The position numbers and the translations under genes were made by a program. 64,000 nt of DNA from Azospirillum isscasi (lineage in GTDB: Bacteria; Pseudomonadota; Alphaproteobacteria; Azospirillales; Azospirillaceae), in contig NZ_JAUJFI010000004.1 in NCBI RefSeq assembly GCF_030849505.1, forward strand, positions 22,986 through 86,985, read 5' to 3'. This document shows, piece by piece, positions 16,084 to 26,420 of this stretch (within the stretch, counting starts at the first letter, position 1; each line of letters begins with the position of its first letter). Below the pieces are notes generated by a model. It made no database searches and was not told where the DNA came from. It saw only the letters and a list, made by a program, of their open reading frames with translations.

Positions 16084-17427
16084 ATGTCCGTCGCCGTCCG
16101 TTTCGCCCCCAGCCCGACCGGCCTCCTGCATGTGGGCAATGTGCGCCTCGCGCTCGTCAACTGGCTGTTCGCGCGCAAGGCGGGCGGCAATTTCCTGCTG
16201 CGCCTGGACGACACGGACGAGGAACGGTCCAAGCCGGAATACGCGGAGGGGATCGAGCGGGACCTGACCTGGCTCGGCCTGACCTGGGACCGCTTCGCGC
16301 GGGAGAGCGACCGCTATGGCCGCTACGACGAGGTCGCCGCGGCGCTGAAGGCCGCCGGGCGGCTCTACCCCTGCTACGAGACGCCGGAGGAGCTGAACCT
16401 CAAGCGCGCCAGCCTCGTGTCGCAGGGCCGTCCGCCGATCTACGACCGCGCGGCGCTCCGCCTGAACGATGCCGACCGCGCGCGCCTGGAGTCGGAAGGG
16501 CGCAAGCCGCACTGGCGCTTCAGGCTGGAGCACGCGCCGGTCGAATGGACCGATCTCGTGCGCGGGCCGGTGCATTTCGAAGGCTCCGCGCTCAGCGATC
16601 CGGTGCTGATCCGCGAGGACGGGCGCCCGCTCTACACCCTGACCAGCGTGGTGGACGACGCCGACCTCGCCATCACCCACGTCATCCGGGGCGAGGACCA
16701 CGTCGCCAACACCGCGGTGCAGATCCAGATTTTCCAGGCTGTCGGCGGTGCCGTCCCGGTCTTCGCCCATCTGCCGCTGCTGACCGATGCGGCGGGGCAG
16801 GGCCTGTCCAAGCGGCTGGGCAGCCTGTCCGTGGCGTCCTTGCGCGAGGAGGAGGGGATCGAGCCGATGGCGCTGGCCAGCCTGCTCGCCAAGCTCGGCA
16901 CCTCCGACGCCATCGAGCCGCGGCTGACCCTGGACGAGCTGGTGGCCGAGTTCGAGATCGCCAAGGTGTCCCGCGCCACCCCGAAATTCGACCCGGAGGA
17001 GCTGCTGCGGCTGAACGCCCGCATCCTCCACCTGCTGCCCTTCGAGCGGGTGGCCGGGGAACTGGCCGCGCTGGGATTGGCCGAGGCCGACGCGGCCTTC
17101 TGGGAGGCGGTGCGCCCCAACCTGTCGCGCGTCGCGGAGGCCCGCGACTGGTGGGCGGTGACCCATGCCCCGGTCGCCCCGGTGGCGGACGACCCCGCCT
17201 TCCTGGCCGAGGCGGCGGCCCTGCTTCCGGAAGAACCCTGGGACCTCTCCACCTGGGGTGCCTGGACGGGGGCGGTGAAGGCGAAGACGGGGCGGAAGGG
17301 CAAGGATTTGTTCCTCCCCCTGCGCCGCGCGCTGACCGGGCGGGACCATGGACCGGAGTTGAAGAACCTGCTACCCCTGATCGGCCGATCCCGGGCGCGC
17401 AAGCGCCTCGCGGGAGAGACGGCCTGA
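16084..17427 (+). CDS. gltX: glutamate--tRNA ligase
   Basis: Class I aminoacyl-tRNA synthetase that charges tRNA with glutamate. The 447 residues include the HIGH-type motif in [13 protein letters not shown] (near the N-terminus) and the KMSKS-type motif as GLSKRLG (about 240), with the RGEDH segment near 200. Alphaproteobacteria often carry two GltX copies; this short type may be the one that also makes Glu-tRNA(Gln) for the amidotransferase route, which cannot be decided here. The ATG at 16084 starts [13 protein letters not shown]; the frame is open for 15 more codons upstream without family resemblance. I recall gltX and cysS next to ipdC in A. brasilense. Confidence 0.96.
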   Translation: MSVAVRFAPSPTGLLHVGNVRLALVNWLFARKAGGNFLLRLDDTDEERSKPEYAEGIERDLTWLGLTWDRFARESDRYGRYDEVAAALKAAGRLYPCYETPEELNLKRASLVSQGRPPIYDRAALRLNDADRARLESEGRKPHWRFRLEHAPVEWTDLVRGPVHFEGSALSDPVLIREDGRPLYTLTSVVDDADLAITHVIRGEDHVANTAVQIQIFQAVGGAVPVFAHLPLLTDAAGQGLSKRLGSLSVASLREEEGIEPMALASLLAKLGTSDAIEPRLTLDELVAEFEIAKVSRATPKFDPEELLRLNARILHLLPFERVAGELAALGLAEADAAFWEAVRPNLSRVAEARDWWAVTHAPVAPVADDPAFLAEAAALLPEEPWDLSTWGAWTGAVKAKTGRKGKDLFLPLRRALTGRDHGPELKNLLPLIGRSRARKRLAGETA

Positions 17428-17430
17428 GAA

Positions 17431-17552
17431 TTCCTTCTCCCCCCTGGGGAGAAGGTTAGGACGGGGGGCGGCCGGGAGGCCGGACACGCTCTGCAAGGAG
17501 CCGGCGTTTCCCCCGCACCCCGACCCTCTCCCCGGAGGGGGGAGGGGGATTG
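17431..17552. repeat. GC-rich intergenic repeat pair, copy 2
   Basis: Two half-elements in opposite orientation between gltX and cysS: CTCCCCCCTGGGGAGAAGG plus a GGACGGGGGG tail on the left, and CCCCGCACCCCGACCC plus TCTCCCCGGAGGGGGGAGG on the right. Each half folds into its own hairpin. It belongs to the same broad class of C-run/G-run palindromes as the elements near 11482, 33984 and 44632, but with a different core. Confidence 0.7.
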
Positions 17553-17580
17553 GAAGACCCCTTACAGGAGACATGGCGCC

Positions 17581-18954
<1,374 letters not shown>

Positions 18955-18958
18955 TGCG

Positions 18959-20185
18959 TTAACCGGGCCGGCGCGCCATCGCCTCGCGGTCGCGCGCCGG
19001 CCCGGTCCGCTCCTTCTTCCGGCCCGGCGGAACGCCGTTCAGCAGGAAGCGCAGCGTCGGCGACCGGCGCACCAGACCGTGATGGACCGCCAGCGGCAGG
19101 ACCAGCCCCACCGCGGTGATCCCGGCGAACTCCAGCAGCGGCGGGGCGGGGACGGCCAGCAGGGCGAAGCCCAGGGCCATGACCACCAGATGGTGCAGCA
19201 GGTAGATCGTGTAGGACGCCTGCGACAGTGCCCGCACCCGGCGGCTCTCCGCGGAGAAATACGCCTGCATCAGGCCGAGGACGAAGCGGAAGGCCGACCA
19301 GGCGGCGACGGCGCGCAGCGCCTCGTCCAGAAACCGGACCGGCATGGGCTTTTCCACGCCCACCATCCCGATATGGATGGCGAAGCACAGCAGGAAGGTC
19401 AGCGCCACGCCCCAGCTCGCCTTGGCGTAGCGCGCGGCCCCGCCCGGCCAATGGGCGATCAGCACCCCGACCGTGAAGAAGCCCGCCGAGGTGACGATGC
19501 TCACCGCGGTGGAGTTGGTCGGCACCAGCGGCGCCAGGAGCAGGGGGGAGAGGTTGTCGAACCCCAGCACCCCGATCATGACGAGGCTGAGCAGGAGCGG
19601 CGGCAGCCAGTCCGGCGGGTCGGCCAGCCAGCGGGCGAGCCCCGGAGCGCGCTCCGCCATCCGCCGGTGCAGCGCGGCCAGCAGCGGATAGGCGAGGCAG
19701 AGCGCCAGAACGCCGACCGACAGCTCCACCAGGAACCACAGGTGATAGACGAGTCCGCCGCTGTGGAAGGCCGCGGGGACCGTCCGGGCGAAGAATTCCG
19801 CCGCCGTCAGGCCCGGATCGACCGCGCGGGTTTCCATCCACAATTGCGCGACGTTCAGGGTCGCCGCCATGGCGAACAGCGGGACCAGCAGCCTTGAGGC
19901 CCGCGAGGTCAGCACCGCCCGCGGCCCGTGGCGGCGCAGGCTGTGGGCGATCAGCAGGCCGGAAATCAGGAAGAAGGCGGGCATGCGGAAGCTGTGGATG
20001 AGGTCGGCGAACAGCCCGATCCAGACGATCCCGTCGGGCGAATTCATCACCCAGTCGTAGCCCGGCGTGTAGATCAGCGCCGCGTGGTAGGGCACGCCCA
20101 GGATCATCAGCAGGCTGCGCGCCGCGTCCAGGGAATGGTCCCGCGCGCCGCCGCCCAACCCGTGTGTCATGCCTGCCGCCGCCAT
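18959..20185 (-). CDS. acyltransferase-3 family membrane protein (OpgC-like)
   Basis: A 408-residue protein with about ten membrane segments and the N-terminal signature of the acyltransferase-3 family: ARSLLMILGVPYHAALIY, where the His in the first membrane helix is the conserved catalytic candidate, followed by FRMPAFFLISGLL. Such proteins transfer acyl groups such as succinyl or acetyl to exported glycans. The overall pattern is closest to the OpgC/MdoC type that modifies periplasmic glucans, but the acceptor is unproven. The ATG at 20185 is preceded by GGAAGG. It is tail-to-tail with cysS. A 270-bp stretch with no recognisable feature lies before the next gene. Confidence 0.85.
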   Translation of the reverse strand: MAAAGMTHGLGGGARDHSLDAARSLLMILGVPYHAALIYTPGYDWVMNSPDGIVWIGLFADLIHSFRMPAFFLISGLLIAHSLRRHGPRAVLTSRASRLLVPLFAMAATLNVAQLWMETRAVDPGLTAAEFFARTVPAAFHSGGLVYHLWFLVELSVGVLALCLAYPLLAALHRRMAERAPGLARWLADPPDWLPPLLLSLVMIGVLGFDNLSPLLLAPLVPTNSTAVSIVTSAGFFTVGVLIAHWPGGAARYAKASWGVALTFLLCFAIHIGMVGVEKPMPVRFLDEALRAVAAWSAFRFVLGLMQAYFSAESRRVRALSQASYTIYLLHHLVVMALGFALLAVPAPPLLEFAGITAVGLVLPLAVHHGLVRRSPTLRFLLNGVPPGRKKERTGPARDREAMARRPG

Positions 20186-20459
20186 CGCCTATGCCTTCCG
20201 GGGTCTCTTTCGCATCGCCTCCCCGAACGAACGCGCCGGGGCATCGTCCGGACGCGCTAGGGGCCGCGGCTAAATCGGGGAACCGACGAAGGGGTAAGCC
20301 GTTCCCGCCGGATGCGCCGTGCCCGGGGTATCGAGCGCCGAGGGTTCACGCCAACGGCCCGCATCTGCTACAAGACCGTCGCGGAGCGCTCGCATTCACG
20401 CGGGTGGCGCCGTCGTTCGCGCCCGTATTTCCGCGGGTGGCTTTTGGAGGATTCCGCTC

Positions 20460-20924
20460 ATGCTCTGGCTCGCCGCCTACATCGGCAGCGTACTCGCCAT
20501 CAATTACGCCTTCAGCCTCGCGCCGCATCTGGACCTGCTGTGGTCCTGCTGGGCCGGGTTGATCTTCGTCCTGCGCGACATGGTTCAGGTCCGCTACGGG
20601 CACTGGTCGCTCGCCGCCATGCTGGGCGCCACGGTGCTGTCCTTCCTGCTGGCCGATCCCTTCGTCGCCATGGCCAGCGTCACCGCCTTCGCGGTGTCGG
20701 AGGTGATCGACTGGGGCGTCTTCACCGTCACCCGCCGCCCGCTGCGCGACCGGCTGTGGATCAGCGCCGCCCTGTCGGTGCCGGTGGACACGGCGCTGTT
20801 CTTCGGCATGCTCGACATCTGGGACCCGACCGTCTGGGCGGCCAGCCTCGCGTCCAAGCTGGCCGGCGTGTCCGCCGTGTGGATGCTGATGCGCGTGCGG
20901 GCGGCACGGCCGGCGGCAGCCTGA
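20460..20924 (+). CDS. VUT-family (YhhQ-like) small transporter
   Basis: A 154-residue membrane protein with five or six hydrophobic segments. The segment AVSEVIDWGVFTVTRR resembles the conserved SE..D..VF core of the VUT/YhhQ family, whose E. coli member takes up queuosine precursors. Here the protein is about 60 residues shorter than YhhQ, like other compact members. I take it as a possible precursor-uptake permease; the substrate is unknown. The ATG at 20460 follows TTGGAGGATTCCGCTC. I looked upstream for a preQ1 riboswitch and found none convincing. An odd repeat cluster lies just behind the stop. Confidence 0.72.
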   Translation: MLWLAAYIGSVLAINYAFSLAPHLDLLWSCWAGLIFVLRDMVQVRYGHWSLAAMLGATVLSFLLADPFVAMASVTAFAVSEVIDWGVFTVTRRPLRDRLWISAALSVPVDTALFFGMLDIWDPTVWAASLASKLAGVSAVWMLMRVRAARPAAA

Positions 20925-20937
20925 TCCGGTTCCGGAT

Positions 20938-21060
20938 TTGGCAATCGCCGACTCGGGCGCCGACTCGGGCGCCGACTCGGGTGCCGACTGGGGCAAACGC
21001 CGTCACCCGTGCGGCGTTTCCCCGATGGAACCGGATGCCCGCGGCGTCGGCGATTGCCAA
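20938..21060. repeat. 15-bp perfect inverted repeat flanking a tandem array
   Basis: TTGGCAATCGCCGAC at 20938-20952 and its exact reverse complement at 21046-21060 enclose about 93 bp. A second inverted pair, ATCCGGTTCC (20924-20933) with GGAACCGGAT (21028-21037), crosses the first rather than nesting in it. The cluster sits between the ends of the convergent VUT and histidine kinase genes. Confidence 0.85.
20949..20996. repeat. 12-bp tandem repeat, four copies
   Basis: Units of CGACTCGGGCGC: two perfect, one with a single change, and a fourth more diverged. It starts inside the left arm of the flanking inverted repeat. Confidence 0.9.
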
Positions 21061-21073
21061 GAGCCCTCCGGCG

Positions 21074-22915
21074 TCAGGCCGCCGTGTCCACCGTCTGGCC
21101 GGTCCGGCTGGGGCCGTCGGCCTCGTCCGGGATCTCCACTAGGAAGATGGCGCCCCGGCCCGGACGCGACAGCACCCGCACCCGGTAGCCGAGCAGGCGG
21201 CTGAGCCGCGCCACGGTGGCGAGGCCGAGGCCGAGGCCCTTGCGCCGGTCGCGCTCCGGATTGCCGATCTGGTAGAAATCCTCGAAAATCAGGTGCAGCC
21301 GGTCCTGGGGGATGCCGGGGCCGGTGTCCTGCACCTTGATGGCGGTGAAGCCGCGCGCCTGCCGGCAGGTCACCCGGATGGTGCCGCTGTGGGTGTATTT
21401 CAGCGCGTTGTTCAGCAGGTTGCGCACGATCCGTTCCAGCATCGCCGGGTCGGTCGTCACGCGGGCGCCGCCGCAGGTGACGCGGAAGCCCAGCCCCTTG
21501 CCCGCCGCCTCCAGCCGGCCTTCCTCGCAGATGCGCTCCAGGAAGACCGGCAGGTCCAGCTCGGCAAGCTGCGGGCTGATCACGCCGGTCTCCAGCATGG
21601 CGATGTCCATCAGCGAGTTCAGCAGGCGCTGGGTCGCCTCGAACCCGTCGCGGGCGGCGTCCACCAGCTTGCGCAGGGCCGGACCCTCCGCCTGTTCGCC
21701 GATCATGTGCAGATAGATGCCCAGCGTTTGGAGCGGCTGGCGCAGGTCGTGGCTGGCCGCGGCCAGGAAGCGCGATTTGGCGGCGTTGGCCTGCTCCGCC
21801 TCCGCCCGCGCCAGCGCCAGCGCGTCGTAGCTGCGGCGCAGCTCCGCCATGCGGTCGCGGTCCTGAAGCACCGAATTGACGGTGGCGACCAGAAGCAGCG
21901 TGATGATGAGGCCGGCGAACAGCACCGCGCGCGGCGTGGCGCTGGCCACGCTCTTCTCGAAGGCGCCGGTGCCGGACAGGACCAGCGTCCAGGGGCGCCC
22001 GAACACGTCGATGTGGCGGACGTCCTGAAAGGCCGCCGCCCGGCCGGACGCGGAATCGAACATCAGCGAGTCCGGCGTGGCCTCCCCCCCGTCATGGACG
22101 CGGACGTCCAGGAATTCGGACGCGCCCTGGCTCATGATGCTGCGCATCAGGTCGTGCGCACGGAAGGGGCTGTAGACGAAGCCGAGCAGCGCCTCCCGCC
22201 GGTCGGCGGCGGTGGTCAGCGGCTGGTGCTGGTCGTAGACGGGCACGTAGATGAGGAAGCCGGGCTGCACGTCCTGATCGGTTTCCTGGACCAGCCGCAG
22301 CCGGGCGGTGGCCGCGGCGGCCCCGCTGGCGCGGGCGCGTTCCATGGCGGCGCGGCGGGTCGGCTCGGCGTGCATGTCGAAGCCGAAGGCCCGCAGGTTG
22401 CGGCTGGCGAAAGGCTCGATGTAGACGATGGGAAAATACTCGGGCCGTTCGCCTTCCGGCGTCACGCGGTAGTTGTAGAAGCCGGCGGCGTGAAGCGACG
22501 CCTCGTGCTGCTCCCGGTCGGCGGCCTTCACGCGCCGGGCGTAGCCGATGGCGTGGATGCCGGGGTAGCGGTCCTCCACATGCAGGCCGGTGACGTAGGT
22601 GCGCCACTCCGTCCGGCTGACCTGCCCGCCGCCCGCGTCCACCATCGCCACGGCGCCCTGGAGCATTTGCTCGTAGGTGTCCAGCCGTGCCGTGATGTCG
22701 CCGTTCAGATCGCGGGTCAGGGCGCGGAAGCGCGCTTCCGCCAGCCGTTGGTTCTGTTCGGTCAGCAGCAGCCAGGCGAGGCCGGTCAGCAGCAGCCCCA
22801 GCCCGAACACCAGCCAGCTTTCCCAGGAGCGGAACAGCCGGCCGCCGGGATCGGCGGTGTGGGCGCGTTTGGGCTCCGGTGGCGCCGGCCGGGGTGGCGG
22901 TAAGGGAGCGCCCAT
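21074..22915 (-). CDS. CHASE-domain sensor histidine kinase
   Basis: A 613-residue membrane-bound sensor kinase. There is a proline-rich cytosolic start, a membrane segment (about 33-54), a periplasmic CHASE domain (about 95-270, with YPGIHAIGYA and the FYNYRVTPEG region), a second membrane segment (about 320-340), a short coiled coil, and the kinase core. The phospho-acceptor is in SHDLRQPLQTLG, and the ATP-binding boxes are NLLNNALKYT, DTGPGIP and KGLGLGLATV. The HDLRQPLQ form of the H-box is typical of hybrid-type kinases. The start at 22915 lies 14 bp behind the response regulator stop, so the pair is an operon. The ligand is unknown. Confidence 0.92.
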   Translation of the reverse strand: MGAPLPPPRPAPPEPKRAHTADPGGRLFRSWESWLVFGLGLLLTGLAWLLLTEQNQRLAEARFRALTRDLNGDITARLDTYEQMLQGAVAMVDAGGGQVSRTEWRTYVTGLHVEDRYPGIHAIGYARRVKAADREQHEASLHAAGFYNYRVTPEGERPEYFPIVYIEPFASRNLRAFGFDMHAEPTRRAAMERARASGAAAATARLRLVQETDQDVQPGFLIYVPVYDQHQPLTTAADRREALLGFVYSPFRAHDLMRSIMSQGASEFLDVRVHDGGEATPDSLMFDSASGRAAAFQDVRHIDVFGRPWTLVLSGTGAFEKSVASATPRAVLFAGLIITLLLVATVNSVLQDRDRMAELRRSYDALALARAEAEQANAAKSRFLAAASHDLRQPLQTLGIYLHMIGEQAEGPALRKLVDAARDGFEATQRLLNSLMDIAMLETGVISPQLAELDLPVFLERICEEGRLEAAGKGLGFRVTCGGARVTTDPAMLERIVRNLLNNALKYTHSGTIRVTCRQARGFTAIKVQDTGPGIPQDRLHLIFEDFYQIGNPERDRRKGLGLGLATVARLSRLLGYRVRVLSRPGRGAIFLVEIPDEADGPSRTGQTVDTAA

Positions 22916-22929
22916 GCCGGTCCGCCCCT

Positions 22930-23352
22930 TCACGCCGTGCCGGCGGGCCGCTCCCGCAGCACCTTGGTCAGCACGGCCTGGAGATGGGGCGGCAGCACCG
23001 GCTTCTGCAGGACGGTCAGCCCGCGGGCGCGGGCGTCGCGCAGCCCGTCGGTGGAGGTGTCGCCGGTGATGATGACGCCCGGCACCTCCGCTCCGGCCTC
23101 CGCCCGGATGCGGTCGATGGCTTCCACGCCGGTGCGCCCTTCGCGCAGACGGTAGTCGGCCAGGATGGCGTGCGGTGTTTCCCCGGCGGCGGACAGGCGG
23201 TCGACGGCCTCGCCCTCGCTCTCTGCGGTGACGACCCGGTACCCCCACATCTCCAGGAGGAGGTTGAGGGCCTGCAAAACCGTGCGCTCGTCGTCGATCA
23301 CCATGACGAGCTTGTTCCCGTCGTCGTCACCCGCAGGAATCACAGCGTCCAA
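22930..23352 (-). CDS. stand-alone receiver-domain response regulator
   Basis: A 140-residue protein that is essentially one REC domain. It shows the acidic pair in VIDDERT, the phospho-acceptor Asp in ILADYRL, the Thr of ITGD and the Lys of LQKPV. There is no DNA-binding output domain, so it probably relays phosphate or acts through partners. It is the first gene of an operon with the CHASE kinase. The reading frame opens with a TTG at 23352; a GTG at 23343 is an equally possible start, and neither has a clear ribosome site. Confidence 0.9.
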   Translation of the reverse strand: MDAVIPAGDDDGNKLVMVIDDERTVLQALNLLLEMWGYRVVTAESEGEAVDRLSAAGETPHAILADYRLREGRTGVEAIDRIRAEAGAEVPGVIITGDTSTDGLRDARARGLTVLQKPVLPPHLQAVLTKVLRERPAGTA

Positions 23353-23638
23353 TCCATCCGTTCGGAAAGGCCGGTGATCATACAGATCAGCCGGCAGCCA
23401 GCGAGAAAAGAGTACCGCACCCGTGAGACGGGCGCCATGCGAAGGGCCGCCCGTGTAGCACAGACAATGGTTTATTCGGTCAGTACAATTGTCCTATTAC
23501 CTCCATTGCGTCGCCTGGCCGACGCGGCAAAGCCCCGCATCCATGGTGATTCCCATCAAAAGCATTGAGATGCCGGGGCGCATCGTCCATTCTTCCGGCC
23601 CTTCGGACAGTCCTATGACCTTCTTTCGGGCGGCGGCA
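23353..23638. other. intergenic region between the response regulator and cimA
   Basis: About 285 bp separate these divergent genes. It holds an AT-richer stretch around 23465-23510, where AATGGTTTATTCGGTCAGTA is followed by the self-complementary ACAATTGT. This is a likely site for divergent promoters, but no clear -35/-10 pair or known operator could be defined. Confidence 0.4.
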
Positions 23639-25243
23639 ATGACGGGCGAACGCATCTATCTCTATGACACCACGTTGCGCGACGGGGCGCAGACCCAGGA
23701 CGTGGATTTCTCCGTCGCCGACAAGATCGCCATCGCCCGCGACCTCGACCGGCTGGGGATCGACTATGTGGAAGGCGGCTGGCCCGGCGCCAACCCGACC
23801 GACGACCAGTTCTTCGCCGAGGCGCCGGATCTCGCCCGCTCCACCTTCACCGCCTTCGGCATGACGCGCCGTCCGGGCCGCAGCACCGCCAACGACCCGC
23901 AACTCGCCGCCCTGATCCAGTCCAGGGCGCGCGCCGTCTGCATCGTCGGCAAGACCTGGGACTTCCATGTCGATGTGGCGCTGGCCATCCCGCGCGAGGA
24001 GAACATCGAGCTGATCGCCGACAGCATCGCCGCCCTGAAGGCCGCGAAGGGCGAGGCGCTGTTCGACGCGGAGCATTTCTTCGACGGCTACAAGCGCAAC
24101 CCGGCCTACGCCGCCGCCTGCGTCAAGGCCGCCTACGAGGCGGGCGCCCGCTGGGTCGTGCTGTGCGACACCAACGGCGGCACGCTGCCGCACGAGATCG
24201 ACGAGATCGTCCGCCAGGTGATCGGGGAGCATGGCATCCCCGGCGACCGGCTGGGCATCCATTGCCACAACGACACCGAGAACGCCGTCGCCAACTCGCT
24301 GGCCGCTGTGCGCGCGGGCGTGCGGATGGTGCAGGGGACCATCAACGGGCTGGGCGAGCGCTGCGGCAACGCCAACCTCGTCTCCCTCATCCCGTCGCTG
24401 ATGCTGAAGATGGGCCATGACGTCGGCATCAAGCCCGCCGACCTGCCGCTGCTGACCGAAATCAGCCGCAAGTTCGACGAGCGGCTGAACCGCGCGCCCA
24501 ACCGCCACGCCCCCTACGTCGGCGCCAGCGCCTTCGCCCACAAGGGCGGGCTGCACGTCTCCGCCGTGGAGAAGGACCCGTCCTCCTACGAGCATGTGGC
24601 GCCGGAATCGGTGGGCAACCGCCGGCAGATCGTCATGTCGGACCAGGCCGGGCGCTCCAACGTCATCGCGCGGCTGCGCGAGATGGGCATGGCCGTGGAC
24701 CCGAAGGACGAGCGGCTGAACCGCCTGCTCGACCTCGTGAAGCAGCGCGACACCGAGGGCTATGCCTACGACACCGCCGAGGCCAGCTTCGAGCTTCTGG
24801 TCCGCCGCGAGCTGGGCGAGGTGCCGGACTATTTCACCCTGAAGCGCTTCCACGTCACCGACGAGCGCCGCTACAACGCCAAGGGCGAACTGGTGGTGGA
24901 GTCCGAGGCCGTCGTCCGCGTGAAGATCGGCGGCAAGGAGTATCACGAGGTGGCGTCGGGCAACGGCCCGGTGAACGCGCTGGACACCGCGATGCGCAAG
25001 GCGCTGGAGCCGCTGTACCCGCTGCTGGACGGGGTGAAGCTGTCCGACTACCGCGTGCGCATCCTGGCGGCCAAGGACGGCACCGGCGCCATGCCGCGCG
25101 TGCTGATCCGCTCGCGCAACGGCGACGGGTCGGAATGGTCCACGCTGGGCGTCTCCACCAACATCATCGAAGCGTCGATGGAGGCGCTGGTGGACAGCTA
25201 CACCTTCAAGCTGTTCAAGGGCGGGGCGGTGTCGCGGGGGTGA
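23639..25243 (+). CDS. cimA: (R)-citramalate synthase
   Basis: Condenses pyruvate and acetyl-CoA to citramalate, opening the threonine-independent route to 2-oxobutyrate and isoleucine. The 534 residues begin with the DRE-TIM signature YDTTLRDGAQTQ. The metal-binding HCHN comes at about 207, the catalytic region is rich in GERCGNANL, and a C-terminal regulatory LeuA dimer domain (about 400-534) includes the GNGPVNALD segment. The start at 23639 (MTGERIYLY) gives the usual family N-terminus; ATGs at 23615 and earlier extend the frame without resemblance. The alternative reading as 2-isopropylmalate synthase is less likely because the sequence follows the long CimA type. Confidence 0.92.
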   Translation: MTGERIYLYDTTLRDGAQTQDVDFSVADKIAIARDLDRLGIDYVEGGWPGANPTDDQFFAEAPDLARSTFTAFGMTRRPGRSTANDPQLAALIQSRARAVCIVGKTWDFHVDVALAIPREENIELIADSIAALKAAKGEALFDAEHFFDGYKRNPAYAAACVKAAYEAGARWVVLCDTNGGTLPHEIDEIVRQVIGEHGIPGDRLGIHCHNDTENAVANSLAAVRAGVRMVQGTINGLGERCGNANLVSLIPSLMLKMGHDVGIKPADLPLLTEISRKFDERLNRAPNRHAPYVGASAFAHKGGLHVSAVEKDPSSYEHVAPESVGNRRQIVMSDQAGRSNVIARLREMGMAVDPKDERLNRLLDLVKQRDTEGYAYDTAEASFELLVRRELGEVPDYFTLKRFHVTDERRYNAKGELVVESEAVVRVKIGGKEYHEVASGNGPVNALDTAMRKALEPLYPLLDGVKLSDYRVRILAAKDGTGAMPRVLIRSRNGDGSEWSTLGVSTNIIEASMEALVDSYTFKLFKGGAVSRG

Positions 25244-25276
25244 CGTTGGTGCTTTGCGGGGTGCCGCTTTGCGGGC

Positions 25277-25542
25277 GGTGAACCACGAAGACACGAAGGA
25301 CACAAAGATTCTCACGAAGAGGTTTTCGAAGGGGCGGCGTTCGGCCTTGCCGCCGCGTTTTTCACCACAGAGACACAAAGACACAGAGAAAAAAGAGATA
25401 TGCGTGCGGCTGGCTGGCTGTTTCCAACGTGCTCTCTGTGTCTTTGTGTCTCTGTGGTTCACCGGCTTCGGGAAGACACCCGTGCAACGGGCTGAACGGC
25501 GCCCGCCCGTGAAACCCTTTGTGTCCTTCGTGTCTTTGTGGT
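25277..25542. repeat. 266-bp nested imperfect inverted repeat
   Basis: The outer arms GGTGAACCACGAAGACACGA...CAAAG (25277-25307) and CTTTGTGTCCTTCGTGTC...GGT (25517-25542) and the inner arms TTCACCACAGAGACACAAAG (from 25361) and CTCTGTGTCTTTGTGTCTCT (from 25434) pair with each other. The segments between them also match imperfectly (GGGGCGGCGTTCGGCC against GGGCTGAACGGCGCCC). The left half is purine-rich and the right half pyrimidine-rich, and GC content is well below that of the neighbours. Repeats of the type ACCACAGAGACACAGAG are scattered in many unrelated bacterial genomes, as I recall. It fills the gap between cimA and trmJ. Confidence 0.9.
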
Positions 25543-25607
25543 GAAAATCCGCCGGCGCCCCCGGCGCGTTATCACCCCGCCGACACACCACGCACTGTCC
25601 TGAACCG

Positions 25608-26378
25608 ATGACCTCCGGCAAAGACCCCAACCGGCCCTCCGTCCTGGGCGGCCCGACCATCATTCTCGTGCAGCCCCAGCTTGGCGAGAACATCGGCGCC
25701 TGCGCGCGGGCCATGCTGAATTGCGGCCTGACCGAGCTGCGTCTGGTGAAGCCGCGCGACGGCTGGCCGAACGAGAAGGCGGTGGCCGCGGCGTCCGGCG
25801 CCGACCTCGTGCTGGACGGGGCGAAGCTCTACGACACGACGGCGGAGGCCGTGGCCGACCTGAACGTGGTCTTCGCCACCACCGTGCGCACCCGCGGCAT
25901 GATCCAGGAATTCGTCACGCCCCGCGTCGCGGCGGGGGAACTGCGCGCCCATTTCGACGCCGGGCACAAGACGGGCGTGCTGTTCGGGCCGGAGCGCACG
26001 GGGCTGGTCAACGACGACCTGACGCTGGCGGAAAAGCTGATCACCGTGCCGCTGAACCCGTCCTTCTCCTCGCTCAATCTGGCGCAGGCGGTCCTGCTGA
26101 TCGGCTACGAGTGGTTCCAGACCGGGGAGATCCCGCCGGACCGCGTGCTGCACACCGGCCAGACCCGCCCGGCGACCAAGGCGGAACTGCTGAACTTCTT
26201 CGAGCATCTGGAAGGCGACCTGGACCGCACCGGCTTCTTCACGACGCCGGAGAAGCGCCCCTCCATGGTCCGCACCCTGCGCAACGCGCTTGAGCGGATG
26301 CAGATGACCGAACAGGAGGTCCGCACCTTCCACGGCGTCATCGCCGCGCTGACCGGACGCCGCAAGGGCGAAGCGTAA
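25608..26378 (+). CDS. trmJ: tRNA (cytidine/uridine-2'-O-)-methyltransferase, TrmJ-like
   Basis: SPOUT-fold RNA methyltransferase, most like TrmJ, which methylates the ribose at position 32 of several tRNAs using S-adenosylmethionine. The 256 residues show the three SPOUT motifs: QPQLGENIGACARAM near the start (motif 1), LFGPERTGL (about 124, motif 2) and PLNPSFSSLNLAQAV (about 147, motif 3, trefoil-knot region). A C-terminal helical extension is rich in charged residues, as in TrmJ. The ATG at 25608 lies after the large inverted repeat. Other TrmH-family rRNA methylases are possible but fit less well. Confidence 0.9.
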   Translation: MTSGKDPNRPSVLGGPTIILVQPQLGENIGACARAMLNCGLTELRLVKPRDGWPNEKAVAAASGADLVLDGAKLYDTTAEAVADLNVVFATTVRTRGMIQEFVTPRVAAGELRAHFDAGHKTGVLFGPERTGLVNDDLTLAEKLITVPLNPSFSSLNLAQAVLLIGYEWFQTGEIPPDRVLHTGQTRPATKAELLNFFEHLEGDLDRTGFFTTPEKRPSMVRTLRNALERMQMTEQEVRTFHGVIAALTGRRKGEA

Positions 26379-26420
26379 CCTCTTTCCTTCCGGGGGGAAA
26401 CGCGGCCTATACTGCCCCTC

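Noticed and set aside
20188..20459. Search for a preQ1 riboswitch ahead of the VUT transporter
   Set aside because: No stem followed by an A-rich tail that could pair with the loop was found near the ribosome site.
20949..20996. 12-bp repeats considered as a CRISPR or replication iteron array
   Set aside because: No spacers, no DnaA boxes or AT-rich unwinding region, and only four short units.
25254..25544. 96-residue ORF inside the large inverted repeat
   Set aside because: Its translation is dictated by the repeat sequence, with matching antisense peptides at both ends, and it has no ribosome site or family resemblance.
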